Source: Parasponia andersonii (lineage: Eukaryota; Streptophyta; Magnoliopsida; Rosales; Cannabaceae). From it: 64,000 nucleotides of DNA. Below are positions 47,331-61,216 of the stretch, piece by piece. The translations under genes were made by a program, and so were the position numbers. Location: positions 33,361 through 97,360 of the forward strand of contig JXTB01000115.1 of assembly GCA_002914805.1 (NCBI GenBank). Direction: 5' to 3'. The notes below the pieces were generated by a model. It was not told where the DNA came from. It worked only from the letters and a program-made list of their open reading frames with translations, and made no database searches. Each line of letters starts with the position of its first letter. Positions within the stretch are counted from its first letter, which is position 1.

Positions 47331-49053
47331 CATTATGCAAATTACATTAGAGCATGCACCTTGATCCCTCCAGTATTTCGAGTGTTTTTTATGTTTATTA
47401 TGTTCTTTTAGTTTTAGCACAACTATGTTCTAAATTGATCTATATTGTTAAAGCAAGACACTATGTTTTAAAAGATTAAAAGTGAAATCAAAGTAATTTA
47501 ACATCTTTAGTATATATTTCTTTTCTATTACTAAATCTAGTAATGTCAATTTCTATTACATTACATTCCATTTCACGAGACAAATCAAGCCAAAAATATA
47601 CAACAGTACTATAGATAAAAAAAATATAGATGAAAAAAAAAGACTGTATAACTAAAATTAATAACCACTACCTCTTATTTCTAATGTTGAGGCTTAAATT
47701 TTGAATCCCCCCAACACTTCTCAAAATGAAAAGTTATGGTGAAAATATTGTTCATGATTGCATAAAAAGAAATTTGGTTGTGTACAAGTACAAGAATTCA
47801 GGCACATATGATTGTCAGTGGAGTGAAGTCATAATAAAAGAGCCATTTTCTTTATTTTGGTGAATAATGGACACCTTGTTCGTTCTTGTGATTCAACCTC
47901 GAATATTTGTAAGGGGTGTCCAGAGTGAAATAAACGAAGGACTATTGTACAAACCCAAACTGTGCGAATGGGAAGGATTGAGCCATTCTATTGGTACTTG
48001 GGCAAACACATTGACGATAAGTAGCACCCCAAACACGATTACAGAGACAAATAATGTCATCAACAATCATAACCTCATTACAGAGGGAATTGAATCCTTA
48101 TTTATAGGTAAATGTGGCTAGCAAATTAGTCCTTGCAGGAATCCAAGGTGGCTTCCTTCTTGTCACTCAAAGACCCAAGATCCAATTCCGGACAACTTGT
48201 TAAGAGAGTAGGGCCAATGACAGCTTTGTTGGTCCACACTTTGGTACATAATTTCGAAGCAATAGATTTGGATATTTCTTAGCTAGTCAACTCTCTTCGA
48301 CTAAATTAATATCCTGCCATCACAAGCCGGACTTCAAGGGTCATTTGCATCTAAACTTTAGATGTTACGATTACTTCTATTAAATAAAATTCCTACATAG
48401 AATAAATAAACAGTCTCTCATTTCCTACGCTTTTGAACTTCTTATAATTCAGTTCTCTAATTGCGAAACAAAAAAAAAAATAAAAATACATATGATTTAG
48501 CTAAATTTGTTTTAAAAGTGGAAGAATATCTTCTTTTAATTGAACGGAGAAATATGCCATTGTAAAGATTTTTGTTTTTTCAAAATATATTTAATTTTTT
48601 TTTCCTTTTTTCTAAACAAATAAATAAATAAATATCGCAGAGGAAACTGAGAAGTTAAAGAGTAGCAGCTCCTGGAGTAAAAATTTTGAAAAGAGCAGCA
48701 AAAAAAAAAAAAAAAAAGAAAAAAAAAGAAAAGAAAAGAAAACCCTCCTAATCTTGATAGACAAAGCAAAAGGTAGAGACACGTGTCTGCTAACAATAGA
48801 GAGTGAGCAAAATAGGGATGTATACCTTGCAATTTAGCATTCCTTCTCAATTATTGGAGGGAAATGCCCTTTTGCAATGCTTGATAGTATTATTAAACCT
48901 TGCTCATGGGCTACACAACAGTACGAGAGTTCAATCTTTATTTCTTGACTTGGTTTAAAGGGAAAACTATCATCAGTTGCATAAGGAGCGAGTTCTGGCG
49001 CATAACACCCAGTTAAAGACTCCATAGACTACAGTCTATGTTGCTCTAATCTA

Positions 49054-52000
49054 CTACTGCTTGTTCCTTTGAAGCAGTTTTTGGAACCAATAAGCAGACA
49101 ACTTTGGGTACCTCTTGAGGTTGTGGAAATCAACATAGACAATGCCAAACCTCGAAGTGTAGCCTAATCTCCACTCGAAGTTGTCCAGGCAAGACCAAGC
49201 AAAGTAGCCAACCACATTGGCTCCTTCATCAACTGCCTTCTTCAGTTGAGTCAAGTAGCTTCTGTAGAATTTGATCCTTGTGGTGTCACGCAATCCTTGA
49301 GAGAGTGTCACATTGCCAGGATCATCCATGCCTGAGAGATGAACATCGAGAATGTGAGATTGACCAAAATTCAGTACATTTTTTTTCCCCTTTTCGAATT
49401 AGCCGAGCCATGATATTGCGTAATAATATAAAACAAAAGAACTCAGGGGACCTCAAATTCAAACAATAAAGAGATCCAATTGAGGGCTCAATAGGAGTTT
49501 AAACTATAGACACCTGCTTTCATAACTTGTTAGTTTACCAACTCTACAAAAATCTCAAGTTTGTAGAAGTTGGTCACAAGTGGTTTTCATTTTCTAATAG
49601 ATCAAACAACAATGAGAGAAGGAATAAATTTAGTGATCTGTACCATTTTCGGATAGGATCACAGTCGGGTTTCCATAGCGCTCTTTTATGTACGTTAAAC
49701 ATTTGTACAGACCCCATGGTACTTGGTAAAGCCAAGAAGAATAAGCCTGCAAATTTCGGCGAATTGTGTCATACATTTTGAAGTCATGCTTATGTGAAAA
49801 GCAATGTGTGATTGGGTTGAAACTTACTCTAGGACCAATAGGCACTCCATTCTTCTTGTCTGCAAGGTAATTCAACGGAAATACATACTCAAAAATTAAA
49901 TTTAAGACCTGTAATTATTGATTGTTCATGCTTGTATTAACTGTAACATAGAAAGCAAAAAGCTTACAAGAAAATCCTGCGTTCCAGTCCTGCTGGTACC
50001 CCAAGACCTTCGGTTTCGGTTGATGAGGGTCATAAATGTAGTATGCAGTGTATTGGTTGATGCCCACGAAATCAATTGAGCCTTTCACAATTTTGACCTG
50101 CTCCTTTGTGAACTTGGGTAGCCTTTTGCCTACTATTTCTTGCATTGTTCTTGGATACTCGCCATAAACAACAGGATGAATGAACCTAATAGAAGTCAAT
50201 ACAATCTTAACAAATTTGTTCATGCGGTAAGTATATATGGTCTAATATTACACTCAAGCTCTAAAGCCAGATAAATGTAGGCCTCAGCCTCTCTTGGTAT
50301 GAGATATACCAGGTAACCATAAAAGAATTCCAGACTGATAAACAAATAATGAAGACCAAGTCATAAGATTAAATAGGGAAACAACTGAATGGTTTGGAGT
50401 GGATCGAATTTGAAGATCAGTTATATTTCTAAAGGATTGGAACGATGAACTTCGTTTATTTCAATAACAAGTTAGGAAAAGGATTTTTTACCATCCAACG
50501 TGAAAGTCTCGCGCTCTCTGTGCTGCATAGTTATCAGCCTTGGATCTGGTTAGAGGCTCATACCAAACAAAATCCAACAGAATTCCAATCCTTCCCTTCT
50601 GTTTTTGCTGTTAATGCAAATATTTTATGAGTAAAGACTAACTTAAAATTGTTTGACGGGAATGAAACCAACAAAAATGTTTCATTTTAATTCATTTCAG
50701 TTTAGAAGAAATCCAATACTCACTCCAAAAGTTTAACCAACTTTTGAAGGTGTAATGTGTCGCAAAAATGGTCATCTTACTTGGTACTTTTCACGGTATC
50801 TCTGAACTGCAGCTGCATGAGATAAGATCAAATGGTGGGCAGCAATATAAGGCTCAGTTGCTGAATTCCCAGCTGTGCAGTTCCCATATGCCTTGGAGCA
50901 CCTTCCCGGGGCAAAGAATCCATTGTCATACCCAAGAGCAGCCACAACTCTGGGCTCATTGAATGTCATCCAGTTCTTAACTCTGTCTCCAAATGTCTTG
51001 AAACAGAAGTCAGCGTAATCGGCAAAATCTTCTCTGCAAAGAGTATTAGTGAAGCACATTTTTCAAATCTCAGTCTCTACAACAGAATAGTTGACTCAAA
51101 GTTACTATTTATAGATACTAAACTAGTTTTCTCATGGTACTTACACTACTTGGTCGTTAAGCAATCCCAGATACTTCTTCTCAAGTGCTTCAGGAAGATC
51201 ATAATGGTAAAGATTTGCATACGGAGTAATTCCTGTAGAAATGACACAGATCAATTAAAACAAATACTATGTTATAGCTTTCTTACATAAGGCAGTATGA
51301 ATAGCCATACATCTTATTATTATTATTTTTTTAATCTTATTTCATATTATTTTTATCTTCATCCTAATCTTTTAAGTGATAGGGGATAAGAACTCTCCAA
51401 AATGAAGTCGTATAGCCTTTTCACTGTATGATAGTCCCTCATAAAGTTACCAACTTCATTTGAGACCCCCTAAAAACAAAAATATAATACAATTTATTAC
51501 CGCGTGCCAAATGATGTGACATTACAGTCATTTCTGAAAGTGATTCAAAAGAAATTACCTCGTTCGAGCAAGTAGTTGATCAACTTATTGTAGTATGCAA
51601 CTCCCTTCCAATTTACTTTTCCAGTACCCTCTGCATTGAGAATTCAGTTACAAAAGTTCACTGAATCTAGAAAAATCAATAAGATTAATAGAGTAGCATA
51701 GTATAATATTTCTTTATTTATAGAATAGGGAATTGATTTAAAATTGGCAACATTTGTATTTGTATTTTTATTTTTAAAAGTGAAATGAACGATGGATAAC
51801 ATCTTCACATTTTATTTTATTTTTAAAAACAAAAAATAATAAGCATAAATGTTGCCAAGCTCTAACATTAAAAGAAACAGGAAGATTATTATTACCCNAA
51901 GCATCAAAGTTTAGCTTTTTCATTATATCAATATCTTCCTGTAACAATAATAGAAGATTTCAGTTTTCAAAACTTTTGTACTAAAAAACACAACCACAAA

Positions 52001-53738
52001 CAATCAATGGCCATAATTTTGGCCCAATCCAGTAGCCATAATTCATTCTTAAAACTTTCAAAATATTATGTATAAATTTGGTTTAGAAAAAATGTGCTTT
52101 TCCACCTTCTAGCTTTCAATCTTATGGAAATAAATTCAGCTAAAGGAAAAAAAAAAAAATGAAGACGGAAATGAAATCCTGAAATTAAACTTCTTTTTTT
52201 TTTTGTTTGCTGAAAAAAAAAAGGTAATGGCCAGGTCCCACAAATTAAGTTATTCCCCCAATAATCGTTTTGGTCCTTGCTCCAATCAATCACAAACCCG
52301 AGACAAGAGGACCAATAAAATAGTTCACCATTCCAATTAGTGTCCTATTTACTTTAATGTATATCCTTATCATTTGCACGGTTCCAGTTTTTGACAAAAT
52401 TTATCAGAATGCATGTGTTTCATTTTTATACGTACTTAAATGAATAAGTGAAGGGCCAATTTTGTAATAGGGAACGTGTTATAACTTTTCTGTGAAGCTA
52501 ATCCCACCCAAAAAAATAAAAATAAAAAATCTAAATCTAACAAGGTTTATGTTCCAAATCAATGATAAAAGATCAAAATTTCCCCAAAACTTACTTTTTC
52601 CCCTGAAGGGAGGAGGGGGTGGTGTAGTTTTAAACCAATTACAATTAACTTAAGACCCATAGATCTTAATTCTTCAGATAAAATTACAAATGCCATTTCT
52701 CCCTTTTTAAGTCACTACTTTCTTGTTTTGCTGAATAGTTAAATTAGAGAAAAATTACAATTTACGTAAAAATCACAGTGATACTCCTTGAACAAAAATT
52801 TTTACGCTTAACACTCCTAAAGTTTAATTAAATTACACAGACACCCTTTTTCAGGTAATTCTGACTAAATTTTTACTTTTGACCATTAAATTCACAATTA
52901 ATTTAAAATTCTTCTATTTAAACAACGCTTATAATAATAAGATATCATGGTTTAGTGATGAAAATTTTATCGATTTTTAAATCTTGTTTTAGACCTAGGG
53001 GTGTCGTCGCAATCATTTCCTGGTCTAGACTGTTCTGTAGACATAAAATGCAGGACTAGCAAGTGTAATCTTCCATTTAAACCATACTAATTATCATCTT
53101 CTTTAAAAATAATATTCATGAAAAGTTTTCATTAAAAAAAAAATATATTCATGAAAAGTTCAAAACAAAGACTTTCATTTCATGACTTTGCTGACCTCTC
53201 AATCATTTTTTTTTTTTTTTTAAAAGACTTACTTTGTAACGGTGATACTGGTCCACTGAAACCTCTCCAGTACCATTATTTGCAACAATTCCTGTTATCA
53301 AAATTGCACACTCACATTTCAGTTTCCACATTCAACTTCAATCTCAAAAAAATAAAATAAAAATAAAGCAAAAACGAAAAATAAAATAAAATAAAAAGGG
53401 TAATGATACTGTATACGAATGTAAAGAGACGTTATTAATTGGATAAATAAATGAAGGAAGATATATATATTATACTGACCGGGAGTTTTAATGAAGACAT
53501 CCCAAATGCTGGGCCCACGTCCGTCGTTTTGGGCCATACCTTCGACCTGGTAAGCCGACGTCGCCGTTCCGAACACAAAGCCCTTCGGAAACTGGGCTCT
53601 ACTAAGCCCACCTGTGTCCAAATTGAGGCCCTCAGGGAACGTCGACGCATCCTCATTCACCTCCACTGCACCCGCGTCGTACCCGGTAAAAACCAGGGCA
53701 TTAGTACTCACCAGGACAAACAGCAATGGGATTCTCAT
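49054..53738 (-). CDS. GH1 family beta-glucosidase (BGLU44-like), secreted, 11 exons; 12 codons missing at an N
   Basis: Exons from the start: 53480-53738, 53233-53291, 51896-51938, 51559-51630, 51145-51232, 50781-51033, 50492-50607, 49968-50185, 49828-49859, 49644-49746, 49054-49331. All joins are GT-AG and keep the frame. GH1 enzymes cleave beta-glucosides or beta-mannosides with retention. The N-terminus [17 protein letters not shown] is a signal peptide. Landmarks are [18 protein letters not shown], the acid/base motif WMTFNEPRV (exon 6), the nucleophile motif VILSENG (exon 10) and [15 protein letters not shown] (aglycone/glucose site). The text resembles Arabidopsis BGLU44 and rice GH1 relatives. 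Exon 3 ends FDA and then a codon containing N (51898); the invariant YRFSISWSRIFP segment that should follow is absent. This is probably an assembly loss. Intron 2 is long (1.3 kb). Confidence 0.92.
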
Positions 53739-53798
53739 CTTGAGGCGGCAAGGATGGATTAGGAATATAGAGTACAGAGTCTCTACATTTAGTCGGTG

Positions 53799-53809
53799 GT
53801 TTTATAGAA
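53799..53809 (-). promoter_or_regulatory. TATA box of the GH1 gene
   Basis: The minus strand reads TTTCTATAAAACC about 65 bp upstream of the start codon, well placed for a short leader. Confidence 0.55.
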
Positions 53810-54925
53810 AAAGTAGTATTTTTTATTTTTTTATTTTTAAATTTTTTAGGGTATCTAAGTAAGAAGATAAATTGTAACAAGTTTATTAAATGCTACAGTC
53901 AAGTTGATGTACCATATCTCATGTGACGTAACCTCTTATGGCTTTATTATCGTTGTTTTGTCCTTATAAAGCAATGTTGCAATCATTGCTACTTTTATAT
54001 TTGTTTATTTCATATGTTTAAGGATTTATTTATTTAATTTATTTTTCTTTAGAGTGTTGTTTATGGATTGCCTTAAATTGTACTAATATGTTTAGTTTCT
54101 CTTAAGAATACCATACACTGACTAATTATTGTTACTAGTATAATAGTCGTATAATTGTTACTTCCAAGGTAAGCCGATCCCGTGATCCGATTTTATTGAT
54201 TCTATTGTTGCTTGAAATATTAAGAATTGAATCCATATTTGTTATAATATTATCTTTGAAATTTTAAAAGAAAATTTTATACAAGATATAAAATTTAAAT
54301 GTGGTCACTGTATTCTTTTTTAGCAAAAATAACATAGCGTAGGATCCGTTATTATTCATTTACTTAATAAATGATACATGGCCTAGATTAAGCTTATAAA
54401 AACAATTGAGCGAATGATTCGTCTCAGAACTATAAACCCTGTGAATTAATTGCAAATATCAAAATGGTGTGTTTTGTTGGAAGAAAATTTTCCCCGAAGC
54501 ATATGTCCACTCGTTATTTGTCTAATAGTATTTTAATTCTTATTGTGTTTGGTTTTGAATACTTTCATTGCCATCGTTACGTGAAAATTGTTCTTCCAAC
54601 AAAAAATGTTGACGTTTTTGTGACGGAGAACCCACTTATCATTTTTCTACCTGGTATTATTTCTTCAATGTTACTCTCATTCTTATTAGGTTTGACTTTG
54701 GATACTCTTATTCCCATCAATTAATAGAAGTCGTCCTTTCAGCAAAAAACACTCATATTTTTTGTGACGGAGGGCCCGCTTATCATTTGTCCACCCCGTA
54801 CTCCCATTTCAGTGAATTTGATCTTGAGTACTCTCATTATCCAAAATAACATAACGGGGAGCCTTCCTATCTATCTGATACTCTCATTCTCAATAAATTT
54901 GACATTCGGTATTCTCATTCTCCAA
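53810..54925. other. intergenic, upstream of GH1; degenerate repeats
   Basis: No gene. Around 54590-54910 words such as TGTGACGGAG and TACTCTCATT recur two to five times, suggesting a degenerate internal duplication. Confidence 0.5.
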
Positions 54926-55000
54926 AGTGACGTCCCCGAGATTTGAACTCACTACCTCTTGAATAAGAGGTATCCTTGTAGCTACCACACCAATGGTACA
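54926..55000 (-). mobile_element. possible tRNA-derived SINE head
   Basis: On the minus strand an A-box-like TGGTGTGGTAGCTACAAGG is followed by a B-box-like GAGTTCAAATCTCG, with spacing close to that of a tRNA promoter. The rest is not tRNA-like. Confidence 0.4.
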
Positions 55001-55571
55001 CTTCTTGATTACAACTTTGTGGAAGCTGGGAATAAGAGTACCAGGTGGACAAATAGTAGACGGGCTCATACTTCTTGATTGCTGTTCGTCCAACATATTT
55101 AGCTCATGCGAGATTCAAAACATGAGATATGACTAGCACGAGTGTCTTTATTGGCAACATGGCCATTTCAAACCCCTCATATCATATCTTAAGCTAAAAG
55201 AGAAAAGAGCGTCCGAAGTCTAAAAAGTCTGCGACATTATTAGACCCAAATCAGTTACTCGTTGTTTATATAATATAAATAAAACACTCGTACAATATAG
55301 ACACTAGCTATTTGTTTGATCCACATGATGACGGATTCTAGACTGAGTATAGGTTTATGTAGTGTCAGTGCAATTTTCTAGAGGTTTATGAAGCAAATTA
55401 TGGTTTCTAATTCTCCAACTACTTAATATTCTGGTGTTGCATGAAGCAAGTCACGAGTGTTTAGTTAAGCAAGTCATGAGTGTTTAGTTGAGATCAGTGA
55501 TAGGGCATATTTAGAAAACTTGCTTAGTATCCCCAATTAAATATACTTTTACTGTGCTGTTGGATAATGCT
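55001..55571. other. intergenic, nothing recognised
   Basis: No coding or clear repeats, except a duplicated GAAGCAAGTCACGAGTGTTTAG-like word near 55443 and 55470. Confidence 0.5.
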
Positions 55572-56358
55572 GTCTGAATTGCACAAATTAAGAAAGGATA
55601 TACATCAAGTATGACCGAACGAAGCATATGTCACCTAAGATTCTTTTATAACCACGAACTCTTGAACAATGATGAAATTGATGTTAAGAATTACCAAACG
55701 ATAATTGACAAAAAAAAGATGAAAAATAAGAACATACAGATTTAAGTGGAAAACTCTAATTAGGAAAAAATCACTGACAAACGAGGAAATTTCACTATGT
55801 CGAAAAATAAGATACATAAGATAAGTTTTATACGACCGAGTCGAAAATATATATAATCTCAAAAAACCTACACGACCGAGCCGAAAATATATATAATCTC
55901 AAAAAACCTAAAATATATGTGTACAGACGAAAACTGTATCGGCTCGATCCCTCCGCTTCCACCACAGATCTCAAAATTTCTNGTCTGAATTGCACAAATT
56001 AAGAAAGGATATACATCAAGTATGACCGAACGAAGCATATGTCACCTAAGATTCTTTTATAACCACGAACTCTTGAAGAACGATGAAATTGATGTTAAGA
56101 ATTACCAAACGATAATTGACAAAAAAAAAAATAAAAAATAAAAACACACAGATTTAAGTGAAAAACTCTAATCGAGAAAAAATTACTGACAGAGGAGGAA
56201 ATTTTAATATATCGAAAAATAAGATACATAAGATAGATTTTACACGATCGAGCTGAAAATATATATAATCTCAAAAATACTAAAATACATGTGTACGGAT
56301 GAAAACTGTATCGGCCCGATCTCTCCGCTTCCACCACAGATCTCAAAATTTCTCCCAA
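55572..56358. repeat. tandem duplication, 411-bp period, single N at the junction
   Basis: GTCTGAATTGCACAAATTAA begins at 55572 and again at 55983, and both copies end CCACAGATCTCAAAATTTCT. The junction carries one N (55982). The copies differ at several places and the first has an extra copy of a roughly 43-bp inner unit (CGACCGAG..CGAAAATATAT). They may be a true duplication or two alleles joined in the assembly. Confidence 0.9.
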
Positions 56359-59300
56359 TTACAAAAAATGCCACATATATCGTATCACGAAATTTTCACG
56401 CGAATTCGAGTCAGTCACGGACTCTAAGAATTGATATCCACCGAATATACTCGAGTGACAATCTGACAGATTTGTTTACTTGGTCTTTACCCGATTGTGT
56501 GTTTTGAGCGGCATATTTTGTTGATCAGTATATGTTGTCTCAAAGTCTTATCATTATCAGGGAAACAAATTATCACATGGGTTGTACTCTTTCTTCTTGG
56601 TCAAATTTTTACTCTTTCTTCTTAGTCAATTTTTTGTCCCATGGGATTTTTCTAACCAAAGAGTTTAACGAGACAATCTATGCAGTAGCAAATAGTATAT
56701 GAGTGATACTATTTTTCTCTCAGCTATAATTTTTTTCACTGAATTTTTCGAACAAGGTTTTTAACATGGCATATTACTGGCGTAAGTAATATCTCAGAGG
56801 GAGTGTTATAAATAAAGGAATTATGTGTGGATATTACTTAAACATCATTATATTGTGGGATTTTTATTTATCTTACTACTCTTATAAACAGAGAGTTACG
56901 ATGATAATAATAAAATAAATTTCTATTTTTCTTCTCTACATTTTTTTGTCTCTATCTCTTACTCTCCCTAATATTATGTTTTTATATTATTGCTAGTGTT
57001 ATTACAATCTCATAATTGCAATTCGATCTATTGCGTTACTAAACAGATTTACAACATTAAGCTTATTATTATGTAAAATTGAAAATAATTTCCTCTTAGT
57101 TAAAAAAAAAAAAGGAAAATAACGTAAGGACTATATGGCCCATATTAAAGAGTTCTTTTTTTGAGGGATACATTTAAGAGTTTATTATTCTTATTATAAT
57201 ATATATATATATATATATATATCTAAGAAGTTTAGATTTTCTAGAGTGAAAACATAATAAAATTGGTTAAATATATTGAACATCTGTTAATAAATAAGAG
57301 TTTTTGTTCACGGGTTATACTTAATTCAAAAAATTAAACTTTAAAATTAACATTAGAAAAAAAAAGAAACCAAAAAAGGAACAAAATATTTGAATAAGAT
57401 ATTAATTAATATGATTGAAAAAGCTGAAATTGACTTACGATTATAAATCGTTTTCAATTTAGTCAATTTACTCATTTATTTTATTTTAAAAAAATATACA
57501 TTAATGACATGTCTCGTTGGTTAGAATGAACCTTAGAATGAATTGATAATTCATTTTCAAGATCTATTCTATTGTTTGGTTAGACTTTAGAATCAAGGGT
57601 TTTTTGGAACCTCAATTTTAATACTTGGTGGAATTTTTATTTCTTCTAAAAAGTTAAGGACTAATTATTAGCCCAAGATTAGCTAATCCAAGAGGGAGGT
57701 GAATTGAGTTTTAAAAACTTTTACAAACTTTTCTTGATAAGTGAGTAATAACAATATCAAATAAAAATTGCTAAAAGCATACACAAACTCAAGAGAAATA
57801 AATTCAAAGAGATAAAAATAGAGAAATGCAAATATTATTTTTACGAGGTTCAACAAATATAATGGTTTGTCTACGTTTACGTCTCCGACTCTTGACAACT
57901 TACTTCAAGCTTTCTACTATCAGATCAAGCTTTTTACTACCAATGATTGATTTCTCCTTAGGCACACTTACGCCTATACAATAACTTTGAATTCGGCTTT
58001 ATCACGCCTAACTCAGATTGTTCAGACTCTGGTACGAATCTCACATAAACTGAATTGTTTATGAATCTGGTATCTACCTCGTGTCATAAATACTATTTGG
58101 TTTTTGTTTATTGAAACACTCAACTATAATCTCTCTAATAAAAATATTTGATACAAGGTAAGTCTAGAAAAAATAGATCTAAATACAAGATATAATCTAG
58201 TTTAGCTTAAATGATTATTCTGAAAAAATGGATTTGAAAGTTTAGATCACAAAAGTTGATTAGAACAACTTGCATATATGATATGAGCAATATAAAAATA
58301 TCCAAAAATTATTTCAAGTGTTAGAAAAGTTTCTATTTATAGACTTGAATGAAAATTAGACGTTTTAGACCATTCAAAAGGTAATCTGTTATTTTCGGTA
58401 GATCGAAAATACTAACTGTTGAAAGTGTGGTTCTAACAGTCGAATTTGAAAATCTATCAAACATTGGACATAGAAGTGGTAGACCGAAAATAGGAATAAG
58501 TCTGCTGAAAATACCAGAGAGCATATTTTGATTTTTATTCAAGTCTTTTTGGATTCTTTTCAATATTCTGACTTCTTAAATTGATTTTAATAAAATGTGG
58601 ATATTGTAGAAATTTATAAGTCAATTTAAAAATTTGTGTAAAATAAATTTCATATTTTAATTGTAGATAAAAAGTTTGACAATATTGGTTTGAAAATTTC
58701 CAATTTTATAAAAAATTTGAGCTATTAAAATTATATTAAGTGTAGACAAATATTCAAATATAAGAACTAAGTATTTAACCTTGCTAATCTAAGTCTTGTA
58801 TTCTTGATCTTTGTCTTCAAGCTTTTTTCTATAATCCATCTTGAATATCTTGTGATCACTTCAATTTAGATTGCTATACATTTAAGTAGATTATTAGTTC
58901 TTTAATCATATATTTATTAATTTCAAAACATAAGTATAAGATTGCTGGTACAAAGCATGAGTCAACAATAATGATTCCAAACTTTTGTCAATTAGTTCAA
59001 AACTCAAATTTTCTTTTTTGCCCTATTAGAATATTTAAAAGTAGGATTATTTTGGTCAATACTATATTTATTCTATTCCATTACACTAATCCAACCAAAT
59101 AATAGAATATCATTTCTATTTCCATTCCAATTTCACTTCATTACAATTCCTATTAATCGCATGTTCACTCCGCCTTAATTATAATTAGAATAAATAAAAG
59201 GAGAAATGAATGAGAATAAAATAAAAAAAATATGAGAATCATTATTGATATTATGTTGTTTACTTAAAACTAATAAGAAAAGGAATCATATTCATTAGAA

Positions 59301-60652
59301 TATTTATTCATTTATCAAGTAATGAGAATGCATTATATTTACCAAACTGTCCTTTTAAATGTATATAAGTTCTAAAGTTAGTAAATTTTTTTGATTAAAA
59401 TTGTATTTTTTTGATTAAAATTGTATTTTATAATTTTAATAATTAAAAAAAGAGAAGAGTGTTTGCAGGTAATCATGTTATTTAGGATATTAGTGGGGGA
59501 AGTATTCCCACCATCAAGCATTCCTTAGGACCCTAAGCATTCCTTTTAAATATGTGTAAGTTCTAAAGTAGGCAAGTTTTTTTGGGTTTAATAATTAAAA
59601 AAAGAGAAAAAAAGAGTATTTATGAGTAATCATATTTCTCAGAATATTAGTAAAAGAAGCATTCTCGTTTTATTTTTCTAAAATTTGTGTGAGCCTTGTC
59701 GTTTTATTTTTCTAAAATTTGTGTGAGCCGACGTGTTTTTATTTTTCCCATATTCTAATAAACATCTAAATAAGAATCGTTACTTCATATATCATTTTGG
59801 TAAACATTTCATAACTTCTTATTCCATTTCATCTAACCAAATATGACTTAACAAATCTCTAGTATTAATCACATACGTCTGTTTCGGAGAAAATGTCTTG
59901 TAAGCACGCCACACGTGAATTGGAATATTGAATTCGAATAGCCTTTAAGTGCAGTTAGCCTTTAAGTGCAGTCAAATATTGGAGTAATACTTCATAAGGA
60001 AATATATAACACGAATAATGTGACTACTTTTGAATTGTCATACGATGGAATCAACCATTAATATTGACGCTTTTAAAAGTGTCCTTGTTTTCTAAAGATA
60101 AGTAGGGCCATATAAGTTTGATTGTCACGAATCAATCATTCATAAATGTCTTAATTCAGGAGCAGATACGACACAAAATAATGATCAGATTCTTACTCTC
60201 AAAAGAAAAAAAACGCAGGTTTAAACTTAAGCTTAAAACAGGTTTGGCTCAAAATTAGTTTAGATATGCGAACTGTTTATTGAATAGTTGGATTCAGATT
60301 GACCCAAAAACTCGAAATCGATTAATAATAACTTGTTTATTAAATAGATCAATTTCAGATTAACTCGTTTATAATCTATTAATACTTATATAAAAATCTT
60401 AATATTTTTTATTATATATTAGGATTTTTTCGGAGTTTTTGAAACTTTATTATATTTATTCATTGAGATTTCATATAGTTTCTATTCTATATATATTTAA
60501 GGTTATATAATATGTATGTGAAATTATGTTAAATGTGTTAAAAAATATATATTTTAGTTAATTTAAATATGACTTATTGGAATAAATGAATTATATGTAT
60601 AGTGTTTGTTGGGTTTTATAATTTTTTATATGGGCTCAGTCACCTAATTACA
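56359..60652. other. AT-rich intergenic DNA, no gene seen
   Basis: No gene was recognised. It has AT microsatellites (about 57200-57222), a 20-bp doublet TTTTTTGATTAAAATTGTAT near 59389 and 59409, and a 34-bp period doublet of CGTTTTATTTTTCTAAAATT at 59666 and 59700. Confidence 0.55.
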
Positions 60653-60790
60653 ATAAAAGGTGAGCAGATTTCTGCTTAATCATCCAAACCACTTAAATCA
60701 AACTAATTCGTGGGGTGTGGTATAAAAGGTGAGCAGATTTCTGCTTAATCATCCAAACCACTTAAATCAAACTAATTCGTGGGGTGTGGT
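60653..60790. repeat. perfect 69-bp tandem duplication
   Basis: The unit beginning ATAAAAGGTGAGCAGATTTC and ending GGGGTGTGGT occurs twice without a difference. Confidence 0.95.
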
Positions 60791-61216
60791 ATGGTTTGGA
60801 ACGAGAAATAAGATTAATTGCACCGCATTAAATGTGTATATTAATTTTAAAAATATTTTTATACATAAATTTATATGTTTATAAAAGTATATACACGTTA
60901 GAAATTAAAATCTAATATATTTAGGATATCCTTATAAACAACAACAAACTTTGTTGGATATTTAAATATTTGAATTTAAGAAATTTGTGTTTTAATTTAT
61001 CTTGATTAATTTGTATCTTAATAAAATATTACTTAGACAAATATGACTATCTTAACTTTTTTGAATGTATTTACTTATATATATATATATATATATATTA
61101 GTAGTTATGGCTTTTTGAAGATTGTTTATTCAATTTAGTCTAAATCTGTCAAAGCCTATATCTAAGGCTTAAACTGCATAAATTGCATTGTATCAAACCA
61201 CATAATGTCCTGCTGA
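60791..61216. other. AT-rich intergenic DNA
   Basis: It contains an AT microsatellite at about 61075-61099. No gene. Confidence 0.6.

Larger units (their letters stand above)
45936..49053. other. AT-rich intergenic DNA between the convergent GH3 and GH1 genes
   Basis: No gene was recognised. An open stretch at 47867-48121 (84 codons) has no family features. At 46880-47030 TTGATAT words recur every 20-30 bases. Two dispersed repeat pairs are listed separately. A poly-A region lies at about 48700-48740. Confidence 0.55.

Noticed and set aside
47867-48121. 84-codon plus-strand open frame
   Set aside because: No recognisable motif or homologous feature, and no gene structure around it.
60653-60790. 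CRISPR-like repeat
   Set aside because: Only two adjacent copies without spacers, in a plant genome; a simple tandem duplication.
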